From assembly GCF_019565455.1 (NCBI RefSeq), contig NZ_CP067377.1:2734001-2798000 (forward strand): a DNA stretch of 64,000 nucleotides, written 5' to 3'. The stretch is from Flavobacterium oreochromis (GTDB lineage: Bacteria; Bacteroidota; Bacteroidia; Flavobacteriales; Flavobacteriaceae). The position numbers were made by a program, and so were the translations under genes. Each line of letters opens with the position of its first letter. Position 1 is the first letter of the stretch. Positions 39,327 through 48,973 of this stretch are shown in pieces. Below the pieces are notes generated by a model. That model saw nothing but the letters and a program-made list of their open reading frames with translations, was not told the DNA's origin and ran no database searches.

Positions 39327-39689
39327 ATGAGTAACTATAAAAAGGTATTTAGTCTAATTTTAATTATTTCAAATGTTGTTTTTGGAATATTATTCTTTAA
39401 ATATTATAATAAACATAAAGAGCAAATATTGTTTTCGAAATACCAGAATAAACAAGAAAAGAAATATCAAGAAAAATTAAATTATAGAAATTTTAAAGTT
39501 TATAATGAGGTATTTAATAAAAAAAACTATTCAATATATAAAGAATGTTTTAATTATGAATATATGGAACATCCAGTAGATGCCTATTTATTGGCAAACA
39601 CTTATTATAATTTAACAAAAAAGAGTGATGTTTTAAAAGATATCGATTTAGCAAAAAGACAATTGGCAGATATTTATAATGAAGATTGA
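39327..39689 (+). CDS. Candidate membrane immunity protein for tip 3
   Basis: 120 residues, 15 bases after tip 3. An N-terminal membrane helix (VFSLILIISNVVFGILFF) is followed by a Lys/Tyr-rich helical domain facing out of the cytoplasm (KKNYSIYKECFNYEYMEHPV, ANTYYNLTKK). No recognised family. The role is inferred from its position behind a toxin tip. Confidence 0.55.
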   Translation: MSNYKKVFSLILIISNVVFGILFFKYYNKHKEQILFSKYQNKQEKKYQEKLNYRNFKVYNEVFNKKNYSIYKECFNYEYMEHPVDAYLLANTYYNLTKKSDVLKDIDLAKRQLADIYNED

Positions 39690-39728
39690 TTAACTATTTA
39701 TTTTAGAACAAAATAAACATAAGACTAA

Positions 39729-39750
39729 GCTCAGATTATAAAATCCAAGC
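39729..39750 (+). repeat. 22 bp remnant of an IS256 3' end
   Basis: GCTCAGATTATAAAATCCAAGC is identical to the sequence just inside the 3' end of IS256 copy 1 (about 37080-37101) and here directly abuts the outer end of the inverted copy 2. It is a scar of a former second element or of a rearrangement. Confidence 0.7.
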
Positions 39751-41113
39751 GACACTATCCTACAAAGTGTGTAAGTTAAAAAGTTTAGGCTTGGATTTTA
39801 TAATCTGAGTCTTTTTTCAAATATAAGATTAAATTGGTTTAAAACAATACCCCAATTTTGTATTGGCATCGACCATTTTTTAGTTGCTTCTTTTAAGGCA
39901 AGGTAAACCGATTTTATTACCGCCTCATCTGTTGGAAACGACATTTTGTTTTTGGTGTACTTGCGAATTTTCCCATTAAGATTTTCAATTAAATTTGTGG
40001 TATAAATAATTTTGCGGATTTCTAACGGGAAGTCAAAAAGATGGTTAATTCGTCCCAATTTTCCCTCCAAGATTTGATAGCATATCCATATTTAGATTCC
40101 CATTTTTGAGCAAAATCTTCTAGAGCTAACTCGGCGGCTTGTTTTGTTGGTGCTGTATAGACTAGTTTCATGTCGGTTGTAAATTGCTTTTTATCTTTCC
40201 ATACGACATATCTACAAGCATTTCTTATTTGGTGAACCACACAAATCTGTGTTTGTGATTCAGGAAAAACAGAACGTATGGTTTGAGTAAATCCGTTTAA
40301 ATTATCGGTAGCCGTTATTAAAATATCTTCCACTCCGCGGGCTTTTAAATCGGTTAAAACACTCATCCAGAAGCTTGAACTTTCATTCTTACCTAACCAC
40401 ATACCAAGAACTTCTTTTCGTCCTTCATGATTAAGTCCTACTGCTAAATAGATAGTTTTATTGATTACTTTTGAGTTTTCACGAACTTTGAAAACAATTC
40501 CATCCATCCAAACAATTAAGTAAACTTCATCTAATGGTCTGTTTTGCCAGGTTACTATCTCACTTGCTACTGCATTAGTAATTCTTGAAATGGTAGAAGT
40601 TGAAATGTCAAAATTATACATTTCTTTGATTTGCTCTTCAATATCACTAACACTCATTCCTTTAGCATAAAATGAAATGATAACATTCTCTAAACCATCA
40701 ATAATATTATGTCTTTTAGGGACTAAAACAGGTTCAAAACTACCTTCTCTATCTCTTGGGACTTTAATTTGATCTTCTCCAAAGGAAGTCTTAATCTTCT
40801 TGGTTCCATGACCATTACGATAATTGCCGTCAGAGGTTTTTTGATGTTTTTCGGTATCTAAGTGAGCATCTAGTTCGGCATTGAGCATGTGTTCTACTGC
40901 TCGTTTATGCATTTGCTTAAAAAAGGAAGATAAATCTTCTCCATTTTTAAAGGATTTAAAAAAATCCTTGTTGTTTAATAAGTCTTCTTTGTCTATCATA
41001 ACTATGTAAATATATAAAACGTTAAAAAGTTATTTCCGAAAAATTTTAGCTCTTTTAAGCGAGCTAATTTTTCAGAATAACTTTTTAACTTACACAGTTT
41101 GTGTTATACTGCC
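39751..41113 (-). mobile_element. IS256-family insertion sequence, copy 2 (1363 bp, inverted)
   Basis: It runs from GACACTATCCTACAAAG to TTATACTGCC, the reverse of copy 1 and the same length. Flanks (AAATCCAAGC and GAAAAACCC) show no target duplication. With copy 1 it brackets cassette 3 (37140-39750) in a composite-transposon-like arrangement. It is also the left arm of a much larger inverted repeat with copy 3. Confidence 0.9.
39798..40999 (-). CDS. IS256-family transposase, copy 2 (frameshifted)
   Basis: Both parts of the product match copy 1 residue for residue: [14 protein letters not shown] to LTIFLTSR, then the second frame through [14 protein letters not shown] to FEKRLRL. The same missing T in the T5 run separates them. 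Catalytic D, D and E residues are all present if the frame is joined. Confidence 0.9.
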
Positions 41114-41226
41114 GAAAAACCCAATATCTAGCAGGACATAGATATATCAGCAGTACAGAACGCTACCAACAAGACAATTTAGAAGAACTTCACGAAATGA
41201 TAAACACTTTTCATCCAATCAAATAA
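41114..41226 (+). pseudogene. 3' fragment of the tyrosine recombinase gene
   Basis: About 37 codons (RKTQYLAGHRYISSTERYQQ to TFHPIK) of the integrase C-terminus, matching the gene at 34740 and keeping the His and Tyr. IS256 copy 2 is joined directly to its 5' side. Confidence 0.8.
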
Positions 41227-41250
41227 TCTTCCAATCAAAGGCAATCAATA

Positions 41251-41771
41251 GGTGTTCACTCCTGGCTCGCTTTGTTCCAGTCATCACTTCCAGTCGCTTT
41301 TACAAGCTCCGTTCTCGTTCTTCCTTGCACACACTCTCTGCGTCGTTCACGCTTCGCTATTTTGTCCGTTATAGTTTTTAGTGTGTTCCGCTTCGCTTCA
41401 CCTAAATCAAGGAACACGTCCAACGCTCGCCGTGTTGTGGCGGTTGCTCCCTGTACTCTCAGTACGCCCTGCAAGGTGTAGCGAAGCTACGCCGGAATAG
41501 ATTTGCTACCTGCTTCGTTCCTCGCAGTACGCTTCAGGGCTATGCTTTCAGCACACTGCGCCACATTGCTCCTCGTCGTGCCTCCTCGTCCGCATCCCGT
41601 GTCGCAGGCTTCGGTACATTGCCGCAACACCGCCACATCGCTCCTCGGTAAGTAAAAAGGCTTTTTTATACCACTAACCGCATAATGCCTTTTTACTTCC
41701 CTGCGGTGCTTGGGGGTGTTTATTGTTGAACCGCATAGGTTACTGAGCCTGTCGAAGTACTAACGCCCTTC
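41251..41771. repeat. GC-rich conserved block, copy 2
   Basis: Same block as 37461-37931, here full length, including CACTGCGCCACATTGCTCC and ACCGCATAGGTTACTGAGCC, which copy 1 lacks. Its right end leads straight into the cassette leader. Confidence 0.75.
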
Positions 41772-42126
41772 GGTTGTTTGCTCATTTTTTTAGAAGAAAG
41801 CCAATGAGGCTTTTTCTTAAAAATGGAGCTCTCTCTTTTGGCTTTCTTCCAAAAAAATCGAGCACCACAAGGCTAAAGTACCTGTAAACTAAAGGTAAAC
41901 ACTCGAAGAATAGTAAATACTTGCCAATGGATAAAGGATAAATAAACGGATTTTTATATATTTGGAATGTAGCAATACAAGACGTTCTTTAAAAAAACAG
42001 TTGTAGTTAGAGGTAAGGCAAGCGGAAAAATTTTTTTTTACTGGTTTTATCAGAAAAGACATACCCAAAGTAGTGGTAACCCTAGTAAAAAACGCATAAA
42101 TTATTATCCTTTTGGTTCGCTCGTGC
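41772..42126. repeat. Conserved cassette leader, copy 3
   Basis: Same leader, with the variants AATGAGGCTTTTTC and a longer T run (ATTTTTTTTTACTGG) that are shared with the inverted copy at 49808-50158. Confidence 0.75.
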
Positions 42127-43079
42127 CTAACCGCCATGGTAGCTCAAAACCAAATGGTTATCGTTATGGGTTTAATGGAAAAGAAGACGACCAAATTAAA
42201 GGGGAAGGAAATAGTTATGATTTTGGGGCTAGGATGTATGACCCGAGAGTAGGGAGATGGTTTAAGCAAGACCCCTTGTTTATGAAATATGCTTATGATT
42301 CCCCATATAGTTTCGCTGGGAATAGTCCGATATCAATCATTGATCCTGATGGAAAAAGAAAGAGAAAAGTAACTATTACAGCAAATGAAAATGGTGAAAT
42401 TATTAAAACAGATGCAAAATTAGTTGATTATTCATTAAAAAGAAAAGTAAGATACGAAACTGACCCGTTATCTGGTGATGCTGTTAAAGTCTATGATTAT
42501 TATGATACTGTAGATGTAGAGTACATAGTAAAGGATAAAAACAATAAAGTTTTAACTAGAAAAATCGTAAAAAACGATTCAGAAACACTTTCACATTCTG
42601 GAGTGTCTCCTATAACACCAGAAGCTTGGTTGATATTAAATGATAGAATCGATGATATCCCTCAAGAAAAGAATGACCCTTTGAAAGGAAATGAAAAAGG
42701 ACATTTTAAAGGAGGTATTACACTAGTAGTAGATGATGCTGGGAATATATTAAATGTTAGAGGTTTGGAACGAATTAATTCAGTAAGTAATACCACACAA
42801 ATTGATATTTCAGAGCTTTATATGATAGCATCTGGACAAGTTGGTGCGCCATCTATATCGCACCTAGATAATATAAACAAACTTGCAGATGGTGTAAAAG
42901 TGATGGAACAAGTTGAAAATGCAGCTAAATCAACAGTTAAACAAGTTGATGAATTAAATAAAAAAGAATCTAATCCTAAATCAAAAGATAGTGTCTATAT
43001 GGTTAAAACTGGACCTGGTGAATATACTAGAAACGATGTGCTTGAAAGACAGAAAAATAAGAAAAAAACTAATAAATAA
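42102..43079 (+). CDS. Rhs tip 4: orphan RHS core with unrecognised toxin domain
   Basis: [39 protein letters not shown] and SIIDPDGKRKRKV make up the core (about residues 1-85). The variable domain contains GNEKGHFKGGITLVVDDAGN, TTQIDISELYMIASGQVGAP and a Lys-rich tail. I do not recognise it. About 480 bp of this toxin region recur almost unchanged as tip 7. The stop codon overlaps the ATG of the next gene (TAATG), so translation is probably coupled. Confidence 0.75.
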   Translation, partial: YYPFGSLVPNRHGSSKPNGYRYGFNGKEDDQIKGEGNSYDFGARMYDPRVGRWFKQDPLFMKYAYDSPYSFAGNSPISIIDPDGKRKRKVTITANENGEIIKTDAKLVDYSLKRKVRYETDPLSGDAVKVYDYYDTVDVEYIVKDKNNKVLTRKIVKNDSETLSHSGVSPITPEAWLILNDRIDDIPQEKNDPLKGNEKGHFKGGITLVVDDAGNILNVRGLERINSVSNTTQIDISELYMIASGQVGAPSISHLDNINKLADGVKVMEQVENAAKSTVKQVDELNKKESNPKSKDSVYMVKTGPGEYTRNDVLERQKNKKKTNK

Positions 43080-43875
43080 TGACGAAACATTTTAAAGTTA
43101 TATTGATTATATTATTATTTTGTATTGCAATCATTTCTTTTTTAATTTATGAAAATATATTTGAAAAAAATATGTTTTAAAGGAATTTTATGCAAATGGA
43201 AAATTAAAAGGGATAAATGAATATAAAATTAAAAATTGCGATACTGTCTTTGACGGTAAATTTATTAATTATAATAATAAAGGGAATGTTACATCTGAAG
43301 GTCAATTTTTGAATAATGAACCATTTGGTTATTGTACATATTATTGCGAAAATGGTATAAAAGAATCTAAACATTATAGAAAAAATAGCAATATTACTTT
43401 AGAGAGTTTTTTTTATAGTAAAAGAGGTCTGCTTTCTAGATATGTAGTTAGTGATACGAATGATGTTCCTTTTTATGTTATACAATATGATAAAATAGGA
43501 GTAACCAGAAGTAGTGGACTACTTCAAGTTGAGTTGTTTCAACATGAACTTGATAAGCATTTGTATAATAAAGAGAAATTTGTAAAATATACTCAAAAGA
43601 AGAATGAACATAAAGTTGGAGGCAAAATTAATTGCAGGTTTATCTATCCGAATATTCCAAATTCAAAAAAAAGTTATAGTATTGAAATAGAAAATTCAAT
43701 AAATAAATATAAATTAAAAAATATTAAATATTCAAAACCATTTTTCTACGATTTAGAAGAAAAATTTTGTGTAAAGGGAAGAAATACTATTCAGAGTATA
43801 GTAAGGTATAAGTTTAATGACAATGTGACACCTATGTTTATTGATACATTAAAATTTGATATTTATGTAAAGTAA
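43079..43875 (+). CDS. Candidate immunity protein for tip 4, YwqK/MORN-repeat type (frameshifted)
   Basis: It starts within the tip 4 stop codon. An N-terminal membrane anchor (VILIILLFCIAIISFLIYEN) is followed, after a missing T near 43170, by MORN-like repeats (EFYANGKLKGINEYKIKNCD, GQFLNNEPFGYCTYYCENGI) and a C-terminal beta domain. This is the pattern of YwqK-type antitoxin/immunity proteins linked to secreted toxins. Its relative at 54908 goes with the near-identical tip 7, supporting a toxin-immunity link. Confidence 0.65.
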
Positions 43876-44057
43876 GTTTATTTAAAACCAGATTACCTAC
43901 CGATAACTATGGTTTTTCCAAATAATAATTGTTAAACTTTTCGATTATTTTTTGCGAATAATTCAATAACTTTATCTTGAAAAAACACAATAAGTCTTGC
44001 GAAGGGTAAGGAGTTTTTTACTTCTTACCTTTCAAAAGAAAATTTATATGTTTTTGA

Positions 44058-45056
44058 TTAAGCTGCTTTTCTTTCGTATAGCTTATTATCTCTTACACAG
44101 GCGCAAATTCGGTGTACTAATTTGTTCCTAATATTATTTATTACTAGCATTTTGTTTTTGCCTTCAGCTACTTTTCTTTCAAAATACTCTTTGAGTTCAC
44201 CTTTTGCTGAAATACAAGAAAGCGCACACATATGCAACTGTTTTTTGAGTGTTTTATTAGCCATATAATGGACTTTTGGTTTTGCTCTTACACTTTTTCC
44301 AGAGCTGTATTCAAAAGGTACCACACCGCAATAACAAGCTAATTGCCTTGGGTTTTCATACATTGTGAACTCATTGGTAAAACAAATCAACAACAAAGCG
44401 GTTATTTTTCCAACTCCAACAACTGAAGTTGCTTTTTCATATAAATTAGAAAGTTTTTCATCATCTTCGATGACTTTATCCAATTCTTTTTCAATGTTTT
44501 TTAAATCTTTCTCTATTCCTTGAATGGTTGTTTTGGAATATTTTTCATTTAGCTTAGCCAGTTCTGGCTCAAAACTTTTGAGTTCATTGGTGTTTTTAAC
44601 TAACAAGGCTTTGGTTTTTACCAAATGATCTCTAAGAGTCAGTAACTTTCTAATTTTATCAATTACTTTTCTTGGCGGTTGATAAAACTGGGCTTCTTCT
44701 TGATTTTTCATCGCATAATAGGCTATTCTTCCAGCATCTATTTTGTAATTCTTACCTCTTTGAACTCCTAAACTGCGAATAATTTTTAAAGACATTTCAA
44801 CCCAAACAGAGAACTCTTTATCAAGCAAATGGGGGATAATTATTTTGCCATATAAACCTGTATGTTCAAGGCAAACTAAGGTGTTTTTCGCATTAGATTG
44901 ATTGGATTTCAACCAAGCTATCAATTCTTTTAAACCTTTGCTATCATTAGTAAACTGATTGTGAATGCTGTTGTTTTTATCACCATTCAAAATCACTACT
45001 GCATCAAAATATTCTTTTGACACGTCGATTCCTAGAAAATTACTAAATTTACTCAT
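44058..45056 (-). CDS. IS110-family transposase (copy B)
   Basis: Same protein as copy A with a few substitutions (GIDVSKEYF here; GKNYKIDAGRIAYYA against GKNDKIDAERIAYYA in copy A). The latter change removes an Asp and a Glu in a stretch that includes the conserved DEDD-type acidic residues, so copy B may be inactive. The Transposase_20 part (VGVGKITALLLICFT, YCGVVPFEYSSGKS) is intact. Confidence 0.9.
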   Translation of the reverse strand: MSKFSNFLGIDVSKEYFDAVVILNGDKNNSIHNQFTNDSKGLKELIAWLKSNQSNAKNTLVCLEHTGLYGKIIIPHLLDKEFSVWVEMSLKIIRSLGVQRGKNYKIDAGRIAYYAMKNQEEAQFYQPPRKVIDKIRKLLTLRDHLVKTKALLVKNTNELKSFEPELAKLNEKYSKTTIQGIEKDLKNIEKELDKVIEDDEKLSNLYEKATSVVGVGKITALLLICFTNEFTMYENPRQLACYCGVVPFEYSSGKSVRAKPKVHYMANKTLKKQLHMCALSCISAKGELKEYFERKVAEGKNKMLVINNIRNKLVHRICACVRDNKLYERKAA

Positions 45057-45156
45057 AGAAAAAGATTTTAAAATTAGCAACCAAGTTATTGAATCTTCTA
45101 TCCAAGCCTTGATAATAGTCCTTTATGACTGAATAACTATTTGATGCTGATTCAAT

Positions 45157-45229
45157 AAAACTGACAAAGTCCTGATCGAGGGATAAGCCTAAAATCTTTG
45201 CGGCGCGAATGGTTTACTTTGTCAGTTTT
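45157..45229 (-). ncRNA. Candidate IS110 bridge RNA hairpin, copy B
   Basis: AAAACTGACAAAGT (45157-45170) and ACTTTGTCAGTTTT (45216-45229) form the same 14 bp stem as in copy A. The enclosed 45 bases differ from copy A at about six places (for example CTTTGCGGCGCGAATGG against CTTTGCAGTTCGAATGG), while the DNA around it is almost unchanged. Confidence 0.6.
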
Positions 45230-45272
45230 GGTTGTTATTAAATTTACGAATTTTTCAAAGAACAAATCTAAA

Positions 45273-45628
45273 GGTTGTTTGCTCATTTTTTTAGAAGAAA
45301 GCCAAAGAGGCTTTTCTTAAAAATGAATCGCTCTCTTTTGGCTTTCTTCCAAAAAAATCGAGCACCACAAGGCTAAAGTGCCTGTAAACTAAAGGTAAAC
45401 ACTCGAAGGTTAGTAAATACTTGCCAATGGATAAAGGATAAATAAACGGATTTTTATATATTTGGAATGTAGCAATACAAGACGTTCTTTAAAAAAACAG
45501 TTGTAGCTAAAGGTAAGGCAAGCAGGAAAATTTTTTTTACTGGTTTTGTCAGAAAAGACATACCCAAAGTAGTGGTAACCCTAGTAAAAAACGCATAAAT
45601 TATTATCCTTTTGGTTCGCTCGTTCCTA
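45273..45628. repeat. Conserved cassette leader, copy 4
   Basis: Same ~350 bp leader, following IS110 copy B instead of a GC-rich block, as in copy 1. Confidence 0.75.
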
Positions 45629-46670
45629 ATAGGCACGGATACAGTAAAGACTACCGTTACGGCTTCCAAGGACAGGAAAAAGATGACGAGTTAAAAGGTG
45701 AAGGGAACTACATAAACTTCACTTATAGAGGACACGACCCAAGGGTGGGAAGGTTTTTTGCGGTGGATCCTAAAGAAGATGAATATCCTTGGAACTCGTC
45801 TTATGCTTTTAGTGAAAATAGAGTATTGGATGCTATTGAGTTAGAAGGGGCAGAACATTTAAATGTTAATGTTTATCGCGTTTTCAAAAACAAAGGCGGT
45901 AAATATGAAGCAACGAAACAAATGAGTTATACTCAACAAAATGTTGGGACTTGGTCAGGTACAAAATCACAGAATCAATTTAATATTTATGGTGCGGATG
46001 GAATGGTAAAGGCGATTTATACTGGAGATAATTCTGCTTTAAAAATGAAGAAAGCAGGTATAACTATTAAAGAACTTAATTCAGGTGTAGGTACAGCAAC
46101 TACCATTAAAAAAGCTTTAAAATATGTTGCTACTTCAAATGACAGAGAAGCTAAGGCATTTAGAGAGACACTTAAAAATGTAGCTGTAGGTACAGTTGGG
46201 GTGATTTTAGCTCCTGTCATTGCTCCAACAGCTGCAATCTTAGATGTTGGAGCAGTTGGCACAATGTCTGCTACAGATGTAATGTTAACCAAAGCTGCAA
46301 TAAGTGTTAGCACACAAGCATTGATAAGCAAAGACGTTAACCTTGTTAAAGTGGCGGGAGATACTTTTTTGCGCCAGTAGTCGGAAGTGCAATTGGGAAT
46401 TCATCTAATTTAAGTATGAAATCAATGATTGATTTAAATTCTAAGACTCCTGTTTTTTCAATTTCTAGTGAAAGTGCTTTTAGAACTGGAATGATAACTG
46501 ATTTGACATTAGGAGCATTAAAAACGAAAATTCCAGTTGGTAATTTAGAGCCAGGTTCTGCTCAAACTGTCGGACAAGCTGTGATTGATACCACTGTTGA
46601 AATTAATTCTCAAGTGTTATCAAATAAAATTAATGACAACAATTGTTCCAGTGAAGAAAAATGTGATTAA
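45601..46670 (+). CDS. Rhs tip 5: RHS core with hydrophobic pre-toxin region (frameshifted)
   Basis: Core: [60 protein letters not shown] and ELEGAEH. The variable part includes a Gly/Ala-rich hydrophobic stretch ([20 protein letters not shown]) of the kind found just before toxin domains. A missing T in the T6 run at 46365-46370 breaks the frame. Repaired, it continues [16 protein letters not shown] and [20 protein letters not shown] to a Cys-containing tail (NNCSSEEKC). No enzymatic motif recognised. A candidate immunity gene follows by 12 bases. Confidence 0.7.
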
Positions 46671-46682
46671 TAAACTATAATT

Positions 46683-47072
46683 ATGATTCTTAATAAATCT
46701 AAAATCCTTTTATATATACTCCTTTTATGTATAGTTTCGCTATTTTATTATAGGTATTGTGTATTGTTGCCAAGGGTTGAGAAAGAAGGAAAATATACAA
46801 TTGGAGAAGTTACTGAATATCGCATTAAAAAAGGAGGTTCGTATAATGTGTTTTTTACTTTTGTAGTAAAGGGAAAAAAATTTAAAAATTATTCAAACGC
46901 TAGTTTTGAATTAGTTGAAAATTTAAAAATTGGTAACAGATTTCTTGTTGTTTTTCTTGAGAACGATAATATCTTAGGCTCTCCTGGAATAATATTAGAC
47001 AACCCAGTCCCTGATAGTGTTTTAGTTGCTCCACCTGATGGATGGAAAAGTAAACCTGAATGGGCTAAATAA
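46683..47072 (+). CDS. Candidate membrane immunity protein for tip 5
   Basis: 129 residues with an N-terminal membrane helix (ILLYILLLCIVSLFYYRYC) and a beta-rich domain (GKYTIGEVTEYRIKKGGSYN, VFFTFVVKGKKFKNYSNASF, GNRFLVVFLE) that resembles the DUF3592-like fold. The location after tip 5 suggests immunity. If so, the membrane anchor fits the hydrophobic pre-toxin of tip 5, but this is speculation. Confidence 0.55.
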   Translation: MILNKSKILLYILLLCIVSLFYYRYCVLLPRVEKEGKYTIGEVTEYRIKKGGSYNVFFTFVVKGKKFKNYSNASFELVENLKIGNRFLVVFLENDNILGSPGIILDNPVPDSVLVAPPDGWKSKPEWAK

Positions 47073-47251
47073 AATTAGAAGGCTCGAACCCGATCCCCTG
47101 CCGTCGCGAGCATTAGGTGTCATTGGGATAACTATGGTTTTACCCGTAGTCGCGGGAATGACAAAAAGTGAGTCTCAACACAAAGGTTACCAGATGGCGC
47201 AGGAATGACGCAAAGTGAGTCTCAACGCAAACGTTAGCGCGATTTTGTAAA
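47073..47251. repeat. Cassette-end region with short direct repeats
   Basis: GATAACTATGGTTTT at 47127 is the same motif found at the ends of cassettes 1 and 4, here without an IS110 next to it. Two imperfect copies of GGAATGACaaAaAGTGAGTC lie at about 47155 and 47203. No gene seen. Confidence 0.5.
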
Positions 47252-48461
47252 CATAAGTGTTCGAAACCTTAAATTTTATAATTTTACAAGAAACTATGCA
47301 AGTTTCGGAAGTGTTAAATTATATTCCAAAAGAGGAATTAGAAAGATTATCATTAAAGTACAAGGTTGATTACCAAGTTAAAAAGCTCAATGGGCAAACG
47401 ATGTTTCAACTTTTACTTTTTTCAATGCTAAATGTAAAAAATAATAGCCTGAGGGTTATGGAGGAATTTTATCATTCATTAGCATTTAAAAGTATTGCAA
47501 ACAATAGTTTTGACGGAGTAAAATACAATTCGATAAGAGACCGATTAGTTACTATAAATCCGTGTTATTTCGAAGCAATTTTCAAAAGTTGCTTGAAACA
47601 ATTTCAAAATAAATATCTTAATAAAAAGCACAACATCATTGCTTTCGACTCTACTTTAGTCAGTATTTCTTCTAAATTATTTGAAGAAGGAATGCAGATT
47701 AACAAACAAGGAGATAAAAGATTTGTGAAATTTAGTATGGCTTTTTCGAATGTTCCTATACACTCAAAGATATTTACAGAACAAGCTTTCGTTTCTGAAG
47801 ATTTTGCTTTAAAAGATTTGATAAATGAATGTCCTCTAAGTCCAGAAAATATATTGGTCTTTGACCGCGGACTTCAGGCAAGAAGTGCATTTGAAAGTTT
47901 TAATAACCAGAATTTTATTTTTGTTACTCGTCTTAATAATTATACTCGATTTGATATAGTTGAGGAATTTAAAATAGTTCAAAACGAAACAGAAAGATTA
48001 TATATTGAAAGAGATTTGAAGATCATATTGTTTGATAAACGAAATAAAAAAACAACTTCATTTTTAAGGTTAATCATTGCAAGAGAAAAGGAAAGTAATG
48101 AAATATTCTATTTTTTAAGTAATAGTAATGACCTGACTTCTAAAGAGATTGTCGATATTTACAAAAAGCGATGGGAGATTGAAGTGTTTTTTAAATTTAT
48201 AAAACAAAACTTAAACTTTAGTCATTTGATTTCTAGGAATCTAAACGGAATAAAGGTTGTTATGTATATGACTTTGATAATGGCGATCCTTTTGACAGTT
48301 TATAAAAAACTAAACAATCTAAAAGGGTACAAAATACCAAAACTAAAATTTGCTAACGAGTTAGAAGTATTAATCATCAAAGATATTGTGGAAAAATGCG
48401 GTGAAAACCCAAATCAAGTTGAGGATATTTTCAAACCAAAATAGGGTTTCGAACACTTATG
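47252..48461 (+). mobile_element. IS4-family insertion sequence, copy 1 (1210 bp)
   Basis: Ends CATAAGTGTTCGAAACC and GGTTTCGAACACTTATG are perfect 17 bp inverted repeats. The flanks TTTTGTAAA and GCGTGACGC do not match, so this copy lacks a target duplication and marks a recombination joint between cassettes 5 and 6. Confidence 0.9.
47296..48444 (+). CDS. IS4-family transposase, copy 1
   Basis: About 382 residues from MQVSEVLNYIPKEELERLSL. Catalytic residues: Asp in IIAFDSTLVSIS, Asp in ILVFDRGLQARS and the Y(2)R(3)E(6)K-type signature in YKKRWEIEVFFKFIKQNLNF. The frame is intact, unlike the IS256 copies. It differs from copy 2 by three residues or so. Confidence 0.92.
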   Translation: MQVSEVLNYIPKEELERLSLKYKVDYQVKKLNGQTMFQLLLFSMLNVKNNSLRVMEEFYHSLAFKSIANNSFDGVKYNSIRDRLVTINPCYFEAIFKSCLKQFQNKYLNKKHNIIAFDSTLVSISSKLFEEGMQINKQGDKRFVKFSMAFSNVPIHSKIFTEQAFVSEDFALKDLINECPLSPENILVFDRGLQARSAFESFNNQNFIFVTRLNNYTRFDIVEEFKIVQNETERLYIERDLKIILFDKRNKKTTSFLRLIIAREKESNEIFYFLSNSNDLTSKEIVDIYKKRWEIEVFFKFIKQNLNFSHLISRNLNGIKVVMYMTLIMAILLTVYKKLNNLKGYKIPKLKFANELEVLIIKDIVEKCGENPNQVEDIFKPK

Positions 48462-48508
48462 GCGTGACGCTCGAACTATCGGTGGGCGGGAGCGGGATTT
48501 TATATTTA

Positions 48509-48964
48509 TCAATAGTAATTATTTGAGAATCTAACTGTCCAATTTCCCTCATCTGATAAAAAGACATATATTCTTTTATACTTTTTATTTATTTGTAAAT
48601 CAAAACAAGATTTTTTTGATATCGACTCAATTTTAAGAATAGGTACAATTTTGTCATTTTTATAACTGTATCCAAAATAGTTTGTATGATTATCAGAATT
48701 ACTAGCTGTTTTTAAAAATTTGTCGTAATAAATTTTATTATTGACAAAAGCTTTTATAGAATCATTAAATGATTGTAAAAAGATAACTACAAAACCTTGT
48801 TTCTTAATATCTTCAGAAGATATTTTTTGAGATTTTAAAGGTTTATCATATTGTATAGTAATACTATTGTTACAACTAATACTTTTTATGGTTTGTTGTG
48901 TTGGGGAGCAACTAATTAAAGTAGTTAGTGTTAAAAACGAAATTAAAAAAGAGATAGTTTTCAT
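48509..48964 (-). CDS. Candidate lipoprotein immunity protein for tip 6
   Basis: 151 residues with a lipoprotein signal (ISFLISFLTLTTLISCSPTQ; Cys 19). The body is beta-rich (SITIQYDKPLKSQKISSEDI, KRIYVFLSDEGNWTVRFSNN). It begins 9 bases after the tip 6 stop on the same strand. A periplasm-facing lipoprotein would be suited to block an extracytoplasmic peptidase. Not a recognised family. Confidence 0.6.
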   Translation of the reverse strand: MKTISFLISFLTLTTLISCSPTQQTIKSISCNNSITIQYDKPLKSQKISSEDIKKQGFVVIFLQSFNDSIKAFVNNKIYYDKFLKTASNSDNHTNYFGYSYKNDKIVPILKIESISKKSCFDLQINKKYKRIYVFLSDEGNWTVRFSNNYY

Positions 48965-48973
48965 AAGTTGGAT

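Larger units (their letters stand above)
43919..45272 (-). mobile_element. IS110-family insertion sequence, copy B
   Basis: About 1354 bp and nearly identical to copy A, including the flank GATAACTATGGTTTTTC on one side and GGTTGTTTGCTC on the other. It lies between the end of cassette 4 and the leader of cassette 5, the same relative place as copy A. Confidence 0.8.

Noticed and set aside
37461-42126. GC-rich block plus recombinase considered as an integron attC/attI system
   Set aside because: No RYYYAAC/GTTRRRY core pairs or attC-type stem-loop were found, and the recombinase is not IntI-like by its visible motifs. The cassettes also share a long leader, which integron cassettes do not.
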